From contig JALMGJ010000029.1 in the NCBI GenBank assembly GCA_023362775.1, forward strand, positions 9,033,268 through 9,097,267: a DNA stretch of 64,000 bases, written 5' to 3'. Below are positions 33,150-45,469 of this stretch, one piece after another. The DNA is from Charina bottae. Taxonomy: Eukaryota; Chordata; Lepidosauria; Squamata; Charinaidae. Each line of letters begins with the position of its first letter. Within the stretch, counting starts at the first letter, position 1. Both the position numbers and the translations under genes were made by a program. The notes beneath the pieces are model-generated. The model had not been told where the DNA came from. It did no database searches and saw nothing but the letters and a program-made list of their open reading frames with translations.

Positions 33150-34110
33150 CCTACTCTACATTCAGTATTGTATTGCATTATTTTACAAGCATATAATTCA
33201 CTTGATATTTTTCAGTGTCAACCTTGGGAGCAAGTGAGCTCAAGATTATCCCTAAGAAATAACATTTTAACTTGTGCAGTAAAAACATATGCAATTCTTT
33301 TCCTTTCCCACATTAAATCAATTGGTCAATTAATGAGAATTCATGTTTCTTTTTGCAGCATATGGCAAAACCAGAAATTCAAATGCCATCTGAAATATTA
33401 AGACATTGCAAGACTGATATGGTGCTTTCTATTTAAACCAGATCTTGACAAAAGCATAAGTAACAACTAGCTCTTGAAAAATAGGATGAAAATGGAAACC
33501 ATTTCCAAAGGGACAATTTACTATTTTCACATCTCCCATTAATATTGTAGAAAAGAAAAACAGTTGACTCAATTCCTACCTCAAGCCAAGTCACCAATTT
33601 ATAATGACCAGGGATCAGGCTAGTAATACATATAGTATGTAGCTTTAGGGAATTGGAGATCTTGGCTTGGGATCAACTATGGAAGTCAGAAAGTAATTAA
33701 AACATGATATAAAAAATAGTACATAGAAATACTGTATAGTATGCAAACCTCTGGCAATCACACCATTTATTCAGATGTGAATGGACCTTGGACAAATTCA
33801 ACCATTTAAGAGAAAGAAAACAGGTACTAATAGGGATGCACATGGCCTAAAAAGAATCTTGAAGCCTGATGATCTGAGGATAATATACCAATAAGCATCT
33901 TTGATTTATTTTGGATCTCAGAATAATCTGGAGATCATTGGAAGTGGTGGACTCATCATGACCTTTGCAGTATGCAATGCACTGCAGTAAAGTCTATGAA
34001 GCAAATACTTCCTAGGACACTAAGCAGATGATGTTTGTTTATTGGTTGCAGCTTCCAATACCCAAAGACTATACACTGTGTAAACTTGTACAGTACATGT
34101 AGAGGCTGAT
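33150..34110. other. Intergenic stretch, nothing recognised
   Basis: Unique AT-rich sequence. Confidence 0.5.
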
Positions 34111-34116
34111 ATGGTA

Positions 34117-34360
34117 GGAGAGCCAGTTTGGTGTCGTGGTTAGGGCACAAGGCTAGAAACCAGGAGACTGTGAGTTCTAGTCCTGCCCTAGGTACAAAAC
34201 CAGGTGGATGACTTTGGGGCAGTCACACTCTCTCAGCCCTAGGAAGGAGGCAGGGGCAAACCACTTTTGAAATCTTGCCAAGAAAACTGCAGGGACCTGT
34301 CCAGGCAGTCACCAGGACTCAACACTGACTCAAAAGCACCAAAAAACAAATAATAATAAT
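34117..34360 (+). mobile_element. tRNA-derived SINE, second family
   Basis: Begins GAGAGCCAGTTTGGTGTCGT then GGTTAGGGCACAAGGCTAGA, with a degenerate B box (GAGTTCTAGTCC). It contains GTGGATGACTTTGGGGCAGT, AAACCACTTTTGAAATCTTGCC and AACTGCAGGGACCTGTCCAG, and ends in (AAT)n. Same family as 42146 and 58228. It differs from the ACCTTT family in head, body and tail. Confidence 0.88.
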
Positions 34361-34364
34361 ACAA

Positions 34365-36715
34365 AAATGCTAGCCAAGAATTCTGAAAGCTCATCTGAAG
34401 GATATCATGTTGGGGGGAAATGATTTCCCCCCCATTATGTATCACTCTATAAGTGCATAGTTCCTGTGCATGCACTGGATCTGGTTGCATAATAGAAGTG
34501 CATAAATAGATGTCTACAATAGTGATTTAAGGAAAGGAAAATTCCTTGAACTGCATCAGGAATCTAGCACTCCACAGATTTGAGTAATATTTATGGACAG
34601 AAGGCTGTTTGCCTTAAAACACATACCTCTTTGATAGGAGTGCTTTGCTGTCATCTATGAAGAGACATAAGAAGAGACATAAGTTTAACAAAACTGGCTG
34701 ATCAAGGCATGGTAATGCAATGTTGAAAAAAAGAGACAAAAGCAATCAAGAATAAAACTAGTATTAAGTGTCATGGAGGGTGGAACCCATCTTGTGACAT
34801 GGGAAAAAATCTTTATCACTCTGGGAGGCTTATTTGAAGAGAAGAAATTCAAGTTATCTTGAAAAAAGTAATATGTACATAAACCAAAAATAAAAATAGA
34901 AAAATAACTCCTTTTCTATCAATTCTGTCTCTCTCCCCTTCCCTTTATCTCTTTTCTATCACATTTATGCCCAATAAACCAAGTACTCTAAATTGATTAT
35001 AGTAAATTTAAAGCTTATAAGTACATAACAATCAGAGAGAAAAATCCTAATTTAAAAAAAATCACCAAACAATAAAACACAGTAAACAATAAACCAATTC
35101 TTCCTCCATTGTTGGCATTGTAATATCAATGCATTGAATGTATACCTTAAACTAGTCTACCTACTATCTCTTATCTATCTCACTTTTCATTTGCAGAATC
35201 TCCAAAGAGGTTATAATCAATTAAATCAATTCTTCTTCCATTCTTGGCACTAGCATATGAATGTGTTGGAATTATATCTTCAGTATAGTAGCTATTGCTA
35301 GCATATGGAAGGAGCTGTGGAGAAGGAGAAGAAATACAGAAGAGCCTTGGCTGTTATGTTCTCACTCACTTAATCCAAGTTGGCAGCAGTGGATATGCTA
35401 TTTCAAATAGCCCTGTGAAAGGAGAGAGGCAAATTTCAAAGCTTAACTCTTGGATTTGTTCAATATTAAATCACCAAAAAAGTGTTGCCCTTTAAGAGCA
35501 GTTCTGGAAGTTGTTGCTTTTTTTTTTAACATCATTCAGTTATCACACTGACATTTGTCAAGGATTGTTAGAGGGGGTAGGTTTATCTGTGAGCTGCTCT
35601 ACGTCAGAGGTAGATGGGATGGCTTTGTAACTCTAGTCAAATAAACAAACATCTAGGGCCGAGAAACAATCATAACCTTCCAGAAGATCTAGGTTAAGTG
35701 GGAATTAACCCACTTCCTCTAGCTTCTTTGTTCCCCCTCTGCTTTTGACAGAATTTATTTTCACACAATGTATCACTTCTTTAAGAACATTTTTCTCCAC
35801 TTTTTGGCACCAAACAAGGGCTGCCAAAAAGGTTTACCATAAGGGTTACTATCTGGCTGCTTTCAGTGGTTTTTGGAAAGTTCTGTTGTAACTTTACATT
35901 GTAATTATGTTATTATTTATTATTATAGAAGGAGGCATACATCTCCAAGGACTTTCAATGTCACCCAGCCATCACACTGGCGATAAATTATTAATGCAGG
36001 CAGAGTATATATTGACCCAACAATGGCGGGGTGATGCTCAAAACTGCTAGTGGGGAAATGCTGTCTCCTTATACATCAGTACATGACTGCTGTTGACTAA
36101 GATAACAACCTTATGGTAAGCTGAAGGTGAATTTATTCTCGCAACATTTTTCCTGGTCCCACCTGGAACTCAAGGTTTGAAGATGAAAGAATGGACATTT
36201 GTCCATTGTCCATTTGTCCATCCAGAAGCTCTAAAAGCTCACTTAGGGGAAGGATCAGATCAGGAATCCAAAACCATTTATGAGAAAAGACTCAAAAAAA
36301 GGAAAACCTTAGTCTAGAAATGATCATACTCTCAGGCTCTGTGGAGCCAAATAATAAGGGATTCTGGGTTACTTTGAGCAGAAAAAAATTAAGCGTGCAT
36401 GATTTCAGGAGGCCCCGTGCATAAAAATGGAGAGGCATGTACTTACAAGAGCAAAATGGTGAGATAGAAATTGACATTTGATTCAAATCAGTAGGCCTAC
36501 TCTGTTTCTAATCTGGATCCAATCCTATTGCCATCAATATTTAACTTGCAGTCATTTCTGTACTCTACAGAGGACCCAATCCAAATTAGGCTGATACTTG
36601 GTGGGAGAGCTTATCTTTCCATAGTCTTATTCCTACTGTGAAGATTCCTTTGCAGGGGGTGGGGAGGAAACTACAAGTGAATAAACTAGAATAGGTTGAC
36701 TGACTTAGCAATTAG
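34365..36715. other. Intergenic stretch, no gene seen
   Basis: Mostly unique. An imperfect direct repeat of about 45 bp (AATTCTTC-TCCATT-TTGGCA) occurs at 35095-35142 and 35224-35270, which may be L1-type UTR or local duplication. No exon recognised. Confidence 0.45.
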
Positions 36716-36729
36716 AACATGCCTCTCTT

Positions 36730-38290
36730 GCTGCTAATTTAAACCTGGAAGCACCATCTGTTCCTTGATGAAAGTGCAAATTGCCTCTGGCATGTTCAAA
36801 AAGCCAAGTTTTTAAAACTTTTCTAAAGGACACCAGGGTCAGAGCCAAATAGACCTAATTATTGTAGAGGGAGGGAACAGTAACAGAGAAAGCATGCCTT
36901 CATGGTCCCACCAGATGGCATTGTTTAGTTGACCTGATCCAGAGCATGCCCATTCGATCAGAATTTTTAGGATGGGCCAAGACAATTGGAGAAGAGTAGT
37001 CCCATAAATAACCAAACCCTGAACCATGAAGAACTTTATAGATGATAACCAGTGCCCTGGTTTTCACCAAGAACCAAATAGTAGCCAGTGTGGTTTCTAC
37101 AGTACGTAGAGGTGTCACATGGATGTATCAATGTGTGCCCATAAATATTTCTACAGCTACATTCTGGACTAACTGTAATTTCCAAGTGGTCTTCAAGGAT
37201 AGCCTCATGTAAAGTGCATTACAATAGTCCAAATGAGAAGTGACAAAGGCAGGAGTGACCATGAATAGGGTCTGCCAGTTCAGAAAGGGTACATGAGATG
37301 AATCTGTGCAAAAGCCTTCCTGGTGCTGGCTGCCACTTTTTCTTCAAGCAAGAGCTATAAGTCTCCTGAACCTTCAAACTGCATGCTGATTCTGTTTGGG
37401 GGAATGCAATCCCATTGAGAAGTAAGATGACAAATCCCCAGACATGGCTGATACCCAAAGCCATTTAGTCCTGCTAGGGTTGAGCCTGAGCCTCTTCCTC
37501 CCCATATAGACCTTAACCTTTATGGACCAGGATAGCACTTGGTTGTCCAGGAATCAATATATACAACTGGATATCATCTGCACACTGACGACACCTGACA
37601 CCATCCCATTGAATGACCTCTCCAAGTGGTCTAATATACATGTTAAATAGTAGAAGAGAGTGTTGAGTTCTGTGGAACACTGCAAAGCAAAGATCTAGGA
37701 GTCAGTTCCTTCCTTCCAACCAATACCAACAATAATTGGCCATGGAGAAAGGAGAACCAGGTCGACCAAGAGAGTTGCCTTACCACAGGCTGGTCCTGGT
37801 CCACAAGTGTGGTCAGTGCTTCCTCAGGGCTATAACCTGGCATGAAACTCAGAAGTGTCCAGATAATTTATCTTCAATTCTCCTCTGGAGCTGTAGCCTA
37901 ACTACTGTACCTTCTTCACAACTTTCTCCAGAAAGGGAGGTTGGAGGCTGATCTGGTATTGTTGAGCCCAGCTATGGTTTCATAAGAACAGCATGCACCA
38001 TTGCCTCTTTCAAGGTAGGAGTAATCACCCTCTTACTCAAGGATGAATTCATCACTGTTTGAACCTAAATACATGTCATCTCCTGGGCAGCTTTGACTAG
38101 CCAGAAAAGACATGGATCTAACCACAGCAACCATGCTAAAACTCTTTCCAGGTAACAGGCCAAGACCCAACTTTAGTCACTTCAGTAAGAAATGTCCAGT
38201 CAGAATCCAGATGCTGAGCAGATCTGAGCAATTTCATCTATCTTATGTCTGGCCAAATTCTTGCAATGCCCTGCTTGACTGATGGTTGGT
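36730..38290 (-). mobile_element. L2-like LINE, reverse-transcriptase region
   Basis: The longest LINE remnant. Reading right to left: MPGYSPEEALTTLVDQDQPV (about 37843), a degenerate catalytic box QCADDIQLYI (about 37588-37559), CNALYMRLSLKTT near 37210, ALVIIYKVLHGSGFGYLWDY (about 37060), then a decayed C-terminus to about 36730. The blocks match the order in L2 ORF2 and the copy at 1-996. Many stops and shifts. It supplies the polymerase core missing from the first copy. Confidence 0.8.
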
Positions 38291-38299
38291 GGTTAGATT

Positions 38300-39510
38300 T
38301 TTCTTGTTCGCATATTTTCCCAATGCATTGGTTTTGATTTGTCTTCTTACAATGCTTCTAATTTTGTACACCATCTTAAGTCTTTTTTGATTTGGCAACC
38401 TTGAAGAATCAGAATGTACTGTGCAATCAAGATCTTAAAGTTTTACACAATATAATTCACAAATTATGCCATTTATCTGATCACAATTTTTTTAGCCAGA
38501 TCCAATGTTTTATTATGTTATGTGCTTTTACTTTGATTTGGGAGTGTTTCTATTTAAAGATGGTCATGACAACACTTACATTTATCCTTGTTAACCATCA
38601 TTTTTACACATCTTTTTATTTCTTGTTAGAAGGTTTGGGAAAAAGATACAAAGACTGCAATATGTAATTTCTGGCAGCATTGCAATCCAACTACAAATTC
38701 TTCAATCTTCTAAAACATACCACAGTTTAATGTGCTACAACCTTCTAGGTTTAAAGATTTTGCTAGAGAATACCCCAGAAATTCCAAGTTTTTATATACT
38801 CTGATTTATATGCTGTATTTATAGCATCCACAAATTCTGAGATTCTCAAAAATGTCATAAAAACTGTAACCATGTTCTGATTACAGGGGAATTTGTCAGT
38901 TATCTATACATCAAGGGTGTCCACAGGGTATGTTAAAAAAATCAAGATATTGGTTCCAATGGTGGGATCAAAGCTTCACAGTGCACATAAAAAAATGGGC
39001 AGGGCTTCAATCCTATCTTCAGAGCTGCCATCTTTTTTTCCATAGCCTGCAGACCCCCTGCTATACATTAAGTATTATAGTCCCCAGTTACTCTTCAGAT
39101 GCTCCTGCTCAATGCCTTACATTATGAGTAATTTACTATTTGGCAATCCACTCCTCCAATCAGAGTTTAATGGCTTCAAGGTCTGTCTGCAAAGAACAGC
39201 ATTTCCCATCCCCAGAAGCTTTCTCTTGTAAGAGATTACAAGGAAGGAACCAGATGTTCAAATATGACTTGACACCAGGAAGGGTTGTGATAGATAATTC
39301 ACAATTCAAATGTTATTGCTGACTTTCTGAGGTCAGAGGGCAGTCTATAATACAAAACAGTTCAAAATTCAGTGTACTATGTACTCTTGAGCTGTACATA
39401 CTTCTACTGAACTGACGTCAATAATCCTAGACAACAACAACAAAAGATCTCCCATAAGTTCCCTCAATTTTTCTTTGCAGGAGTTCCCTCTCTGAAATTA
39501 AGGAGGACAC
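38300..39510. other. Intergenic stretch, nothing recognised
   Basis: Unique AT-rich sequence; a possible old L2 remnant at its left edge. Confidence 0.45.
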
Positions 39511-39515
39511 TCAAG

Positions 39516-39630
39516 TGGCATTTTATTTATTTATTTATTTATTTATTTGTTTGTTTATTTATTTATTTATTTAATTTGTATCACTGCCCATCTCCTCCAA
39601 CCAGGGAACTCTAGGCGGTATCTTCTTTCC
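39516..39630 (-). mobile_element. L2-type LINE 3' tail with (TTTA)n
   Basis: (TTTA)n from about 39523, then ATCACTGCCCATCTCCTCCA and AACTCTAGGCGG, the reversed L2 tail. Confidence 0.8.
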
Positions 39631-39679
39631 AACAATAGAAATGCATATATACATAAACATATACATATACATACACATA

Positions 39680-39765
39680 TTTTTTACTGTAAACTGCCCA
39701 GAGTCCTCCTTTTGGGGGAGATGGGTGGTGATATAAATATAAATAATAAATAAATACTATACACG
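39680..39765 (+). mobile_element. L2-type LINE 3' tail
   Basis: TGTAAACTGCCCAGAGTCCT, then GGGGGAGATGGGTGGTGATA and (AATA)n. It points away from the reversed tail at 39516, only ~50 bp apart. Confidence 0.85.
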
Positions 39766-40069
39766 TACATAACCCCTTTCCCACACCTCCAATTATCGTG
39801 CCTCTGAGAGGTCTAATGAAGATCTTAAATCTTAGGAAGTTGTTGTTTCTGCAGTTTTTAAGTTGGTTTTAATCTGAAAGTGTTTAATAGAATTTCATGG
39901 GTTCTGGTCTTGCAGTTTCATAGAAACATTTTTTAAAATCCTGCACAGTAAACAGTTCCAGAACAATGCTGCAAAGTTCAGAATTTCTGAAAGGGAGTAT
40001 CTGTAATAACTGCTTTCAACATTTTGTCTATTGATGCTACATATTTGTATACCCTACAGCAGAGCTTTC

Positions 40070-40410
40070 CAAACTTTTCATGTTGGTGACACACTTTTTA
40101 GACATGCATCATTTCGTGACACACTCTTACAGCAGGGCATCATTTCGCGACACTCTCTTACAGCAGGGCACAAGGCAGGCACTAGGACCTGCACGGAATC
40201 ACAGCAGGTTTGGAGGCAGCAGGGCACAAGGCAGGCACTAGGACCTGCGTGGAATCCTGGCAGGGCACGTTTGGAGGCAGCAGGGCACAAGGCAGGCACT
40301 AGGACTTGCGCGGAATCCTGGCAGGGCTCGGAAGCAGCAGCAGCCGTGACACACCCAGACACTGCAGCCGACACACTAACGTGTCCCGACACACAGTTTG
40401 GAAAGCTCTG
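40070..40410 (+). mobile_element. hAT-type MITE (copy C)
   Basis: 341 bp. Ends CAGAGCTTTCCAAAC and GTTTGGAAAGCTCTG, with an exact 8-bp duplication CCCTACAG (40062-40069 and 40411-40418). It contains the 31-bp tandem pair and three copies of the internal GGCACAAGGCAGGCACTAGG unit (starting about 40163, 40219 and 40280). Confidence 0.95.
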
Positions 40411-40927
40411 CCCTACAGCCATAGATCCTTGGATATTGTACAGATATACTGTATAATCTAAAATAAACCAATATAATATAATAAAATGCAGTACAATAAA
40501 GTGTAAAAATTTAAACTATTAATAATAATGATGATGGTATCAAACATAGCAGATAAAATCATGATAAGACTTGTTTTTAATTTGGCACTGAAAAATCATA
40601 TTGTCAATGCTAGATAAGCCTGTTCAAGGAACACATGGTTTTATTATTATTTGTTTTTTTCTTTTGCGGCCATTTAACTTGATTCATTGCTAGAGGCACC
40701 TAAATAAGGTCCTCAAATGAAGATTCTTATCCCTAAATGTTGTGTTTTACACATCACAAAAAGATATGAGTATCAGAAATATAATGGAGGAAGTGGATCA
40801 TGGGATTTGGTCAGAAAGAAATCAATGCCACTTCATGGATTGGCTTTGATGAGGTGATTCAATTGAACCATCTTTGAATCCCATTGCTACACTGCAGCTT
40901 TTGCAAAACCCTATGTAGTAAAATTTT

Positions 40928-41153
40928 AAGATGCCCTCAAGTCAAATTTGACTCCTAGTGCTAAACTAATTTTAGATATGGATTTTATTTATTATAGCTG
41001 AGAACTTGTATTGGTTACATATGGCGTATTTTTATTTGTACTGGTCTATGACTGTAATAAATAAATAAATTGATTGATTGACTCCTAGTGATGCATCCAT
41101 GCAGTTTCCTTGGCAGTGTTATGGAAGTGGATTGGCATCATCTGCTTCCATAA
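40928..41153 (-). mobile_element. RTE-type SINE tail, interrupted
   Basis: ATGCCCTCAAGTCAAATTTG then ACTCCTAGTG is broken at 40960 and resumes at 41078 with ACTCCTAGTGATGCATCCAT and GCAGTTTCCTTGGCAGTG, a recurring RTE-type SINE tail. Confidence 0.65.
40961..41077 (+). mobile_element. Short 5'-truncated LINE (hairpin-tail family), nested
   Basis: 117 bp ending TTGTACTGGTCTATGACTGT then (AATA)n and TTGATTGA, flanked by an exact 13-bp duplication TTGACTCCTAGTG (40948-40960 and 41078-41090). Confidence 0.88.
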
Positions 41154-41156
41154 TGA

Positions 41157-41157
<1 letters not shown>

Positions 41158-41197
<40 letters not shown>

Positions 41198-41200
41198 TTC
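41158..41200. repeat. (GTCT)n microsatellite
   Basis: About ten GTCT units. A short GATA/GAGATG repeat follows at about 41290-41337. Confidence 0.95.
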
Positions 41201-41499
41201 ATTAGTCTAGAAATCCCAAGGTGGCCTCCTAAGCAAATACTGGGCTTCCAATATCAGCCAAAGGTGTCTAGGCACTATTACCAGATAAATTGATAGATGA
41301 TAGAGAGATGGAGAGATGGAGAGATGATAGATAGATAACACCTTCAAGAAAAAAATCAAGAAAAACTAGAGCTGAGTTGGAGGTGAGAAGATACTGATAT
41401 CTTCTTTTTTTACCAAACAATATTAATGTTATGTAATGTTTTGAAAGGGTATAAATAAAAATGTATAAGAAAGAAAGATATTAAATATATAAGAAAACA

Positions 41500-41880
41500 G
41501 AAGATAAAATAAAGGTAATTATCTTTATTGAACTTTAAATTGAACATACTTGGTTAACATAGTACAAATCATTAACAAAGCTATAAATAGTAAATAATAC
41601 ATTAGATCAATACTGAAAGTGATAGAGCAAATTAATACATGATTTTATAAATAAGAGAATCCAAACTTTGGATATGGCACCCATCCATATATAAAATTAT
41701 AATCCAAGAATGATTTCCCATTAGAATTAAATTCCATTTCAAATGTATGATGTAGGAAGTGATATTGAAGAATATTCCCACAATTTAATTTGCCATTTCT
41801 CCAAAGAAGGAATCAAGGATCTTTTCCAGTAGAAAGCATATAAAATCCTTGCAGCCATTAGCATATACAGTCTAGTTCAG
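41500..41880 (-). mobile_element. L1 LINE ORF2 C-terminal remnant
   Basis: The minus-strand translation from about 41870 reads YMLMAARILYAFYWKRSLIP then LEKWQIKLWE, matching the MITAARLLYAQNWK segment of the L1 at 23438. Stops and shifts follow; older than that copy. Confidence 0.75.
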
Positions 41881-42145
41881 TGACTTTTGAAGGAATCTGG
41901 TTTAGTGAAGTTAATATCTCAGGTTAAAATGGAATTACAATCTTCAAAATCTGTTTCATATTGCTATGTCCTTGATCATTGTGTGGTGGCCACCATAATC
42001 ATCTATTTCCTTGCATTTGGACATAGAGCAACACATGAAATATCTAGTGTAACTCTTATGAATAGGCTGAACTTACAGTATAAACAACAATCTATTGTCA
42101 AAGGGAAAAAAATCCACAATCCCAAATCCTCTCTCATGATGTGTG

Positions 42146-42402
42146 TGGGTTGTTGTTGTTGTTGTTGTTGCTGTTTTGGTGGGTTTTTTGGTCCCTTCGA
42201 GATTTGTCTCCTGCTGACTGGCTGAACAGGTCCATGCATTTTTTGACATTTTCAGAAGTGGTTTGCTATTGCCTCCTTCCTAGGGCTGAGAGGAGGGATT
42301 GGCCCAAGTCACCCAGCTGGCTTCGTGCTTAAGGTGGGACTAGAACTCTCAGTCTCCCAATTTCTAGCCTGGTGCCTTTAACCACTATAACAAATTGGCT
42401 CT
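42146..42402 (-). mobile_element. tRNA-derived SINE, second family
   Basis: Reversed copy: (GTT)n tail at the left (42149-42170), then CAGAAGTGGTTTGCTATTGC, CACCCAGCTGGCTTCGTGC and a right end AACCACTATAACAAATTGGC. Related to 34117 and 58228. Confidence 0.87.
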
Positions 42403-42409
42403 TGTGCAT

Positions 42410-42900
42410 GATATATCCTTGCCTTTTATCATTCCATTCACCATTATAGTCTTTGCCCCTCCCAATATATTAAGTGTGATTTCTGCCATCAAAAGATTGC
42501 CCATCTGTAGTTTCATACCTTTACATGGCCTTTCATCCTACTTAAGAATCCAAACAGTGATCTAAACCATCATAGTAGACATATAACAATCAAATATTTT
42601 TAAAATCCATACCAGTTAGCATTTTGCAGCTGACTAAGTTCCTGGCTTGGGCATAATGCTACTCTGGTATTGTGATTAAGATATTAGACCAGGGAACCAC
42701 AAGATCTAATTGAAAGTTGGCCATGGAAGCTGTTTGGGGTACTTTGGATCAATCACTCCCTCACAGCACAACCTATTGTACAGGATTACTATTGTTGGAA
42801 AAATTAGAGAGACTGATATCTGCACTATCTTGAGTTCCTAGATAAATTGTGGGATTTAAATCTAACAAATAAGTAAATAACTCGTATGCATAATGTAAAA
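42410..42900. other. Intergenic stretch, nothing recognised
   Basis: Unique sequence between a SINE and a long microsatellite. Confidence 0.5.
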
Positions 42901-42908
42901 GAAATGTT

Positions 42909-43105
42909 CCTTCCTTCCTTCCTTCCTTCCTTCCTTCCTTCCTTCCTTCCTTCCTTCCTTCCTCCCTCCCTCCCTCCCTCCCTCCCTCCCTCCCTCCCTC
43001 CCTCCCTCCCTCCCTCCCTCTCCCTCTCCCTCTCCCTCTCCCTCTCCCTCTCCCTCTCCCCCTCTCCCCCTCTCCCCCTCTCCCCCTCTCTCCCTCTCTT
43101 CTTTT
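42909..43105. repeat. CTTC-CCCT-TCTCCC polypyrimidine tract
   Basis: About 200 bp of pure pyrimidine on this strand, with three successive unit types: (CTTC)n, (CCCT)n, then (CTCTCC)n with C-runs. The long Pro/Ser or Arg/Glu frames are artefacts. Confidence 0.98.
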
Positions 43106-43109
43106 TTCC

Positions 43110-45095
43110 TTTTTCCTTTTTTGTTCTAGTCCAGTCTTCAGCTTTCTGTCATGATGGCCTGGATGCTTTATCAAAAATTGAGGCCTCGGAGCGATGTCCT
43201 ACATTTCTTGTTTTGTTTTTACTATGTTGTGAAACATCCCCACATGAGGCAATGAGAGGAAGGTGGCACACCATGTGCACTAGGAAAATATCTGCAGAAG
43301 AGGAACCAACAACCCCTGGCTAGTTACTAAATGTGTTGGTGGCTGTGTTCTAACAATGGAGATCATTAGGAAGTGAAAGTGAACTTTAGGTCACTGCAGC
43401 CACCTGAGAGACCAAATGGATGAAATGAGATCAAGGGACACGAGAGTGGCTGATCATAATTATGGGTTATTTATAGGATAGTGACTAAGAAGGGTAGTCA
43501 AGATGGATGATCCTCCAGACAAGCAGCTTCCCCACTAGCTCCTGTATAAAATCTGAGAAAGATTGCCTGTGTGAAGTCAAAGGGTAATGGAACACCACCA
43601 CCCCAATATACTATCTTAATCTATGACAGAAAACACAACTCTTTCAAGTTGAACATATTTGTTTGTAGCTTATGCAGCGATATTTGATAATAAATTGGCT
43701 CTTCAGATTCTGCAAGATAACGTACATTTGCAAATGTGTGTGAGATGCATTGTGCAAACTGTGCGTCCAATTTCCATATTTTCCTCGTATTTCCTTTCGA
43801 ACAATGAAGGGAAAAAAACCAACCCTGGATCTTTGTGCAATGGGACTGAATTTAGCCAATCAACGAGAAATGCAAAGAGCTCCTATATCAGATGCTTGGT
43901 CTTTAATTGTAGAACTAGTGAATTAGGTCCAAAGAAAAAAGAGTTCAGACAGCACTCATACTGTGGAGCTATTCTGAGAACATTGCATGTGTGCATGTGT
44001 GCATGTAGGTATGTATGTGGGTGAATGATGTAGTATTTTTGCAGCTTGCCCAGGACTTCTTAAAAGCCTCACAAAGCAGAGCCACAGCCTTCAAAATTTG
44101 CCTGAATTTCCATTTCTACACTTTGGACACTTTTCTATTTTTGCTAGCCTGTCAAGTTTGTGAAGGACGTCTGGCAGTTTTAATCTTATGGATTATGTAA
44201 TGTTATGTGTTTTTGGTGGCTACATATCGTGCTTTGGGATGGTTTCATAGCTAGAAGCAATAATCGCTTAGATCTATCATAAATCAGAATGAAACTGTAG
44301 AGGTTCTCACAGTGATGTAGAGCTGGCCTCTTATGGGCCATTCTGGACCACTGATACAAATGCTTCAAGTTACAATTCACCCCAACCTGGGATGGGTAAG
44401 CGTACTACAAGAAGGGGGAAAATAAATCTCTCTGTGGAAGCAGTGCATATCTTCAAGTCAGACTGGCAACATGATGTGATATGCATTACTCATGGGATTT
44501 GGAACTTTTGGCTTGTTCCTGATGTGTGTAGACTGAGCAGAACCAACCAATGATCTTCAATGATCTTTTTAAGTAAAATGATATTTGATATGCACAGCTG
44601 TTTACTTGACTTCTAGTTGCCATTTGCGACTTTCATTTGCTTCATTGAAGAGCCCCATTCTGCAGAGGTGACCTGGTTCTCTTCATCAAAGCAGAGAAGC
44701 AGCATGATTTGGTTCTACAAAGCTTCTTCCTGTCTCCTATGTGGGTGGAAATCTTTTTGCGCTTGACTCGGGACATGCTGAGAAAAGAGGGCAGGCATGG
44801 AGCAAGCCGTACTGGAAGATACAAGTGGTATATCCTTGACTGGGCTGGCCAAAAGCTTTTGCAAAGCAGAGTAACAAGCAGAGGTGAAATGGCTACATTC
44901 CTTTCTTGAAACATCTTTGAAGGAGTGTTTCACAACCATTCACAGAAGTGAAGCAGCCTTTTGAGGATTTGCACTGGCTTACTAATTACCCTGAAAGGGT
45001 GCACTCTACAGTTTAAAAAAAATGCTTTGCACTTAATTCCTACTCAGAGCTAGCCAATTTTTCCCTTTCCAAAAATAAGATCCTAAGATGCAGGT
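43110..45095. other. Intergenic stretch, no gene seen
   Basis: Unique DNA with a small (GTGCAT)n-like run near 43985-44010. Frames up to 145 codons contain no motif I recognise. Confidence 0.45.
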
Positions 45096-45099
45096 GGTT

Positions 45100-45222
45100 T
45101 GAATTTTATTTATTTTATTTATCTTATTTTTACCCCGCCTATCCCCTCCCTAATGGAGGACTCTATGCAGCTTACATATTGATACATATTTAATTATACA
45201 ACCATATATATATATATATATA
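45100..45222 (-). mobile_element. L2-like LINE 3' tail and (AT)n
   Basis: TTTTATTTATTTTATTTATC then TTACCCCGCCTATCCCCTCC and ACTCTATGCAGC, a diverged reversed tail. An (AT)n run lies at 45207-45222. Confidence 0.55.
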
Positions 45223-45235
45223 TTACAGTGTACCG

Positions 45236-45465
45236 CGCAATTAGGGAGGGGGTGAGGGAACCGACTCTTCTTTTCAGGCATTGGAACTACAAGCCCCAGA
45301 ATGCTTCATTTTCCGAGCCGGCTGCTGACGTCCTGGAAGTAGTTAATCAGGGATCTGTCGTCCTCTGCCGCTGTCCTCAGCCGCCATCTGCAGGCTTCTC
45401 CAGATCTTCCTCTTCATCTTCAGTTCCGAGGGCAACTCCCCGACAGGACGCCAGCATATTGCCCC
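45236..45465. other. GC-rich island with ZNF143-like motif
   Basis: About 230 bp clearly richer in G, C and CpG than its surroundings. It contains ACTACAAGCCCCAGAATGC (about 45288-45306), close to the known ACTACAATTCCCAGAATGC promoter motif bound by ZNF143-type factors. It directly adjoins a SINE-like head, so it may be an unusual SINE body or an LTR piece rather than a promoter. No gene start is visible. Confidence 0.35.
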
Positions 45466-45469
45466 ACGT

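Noticed and set aside
40078..40422. Frames on both strands over the hAT copy (and similar at 23101 and 60643)
   Set aside because: They lie inside MITEs that share the same internal repeats; no transposase motif.
42773..43323. Long frames on both strands (Gly/Arg/Glu and Pro/Ser repeats)
   Set aside because: They arise from the polypyrimidine tract 42909-43105; the non-repeat ends show no protein motif.
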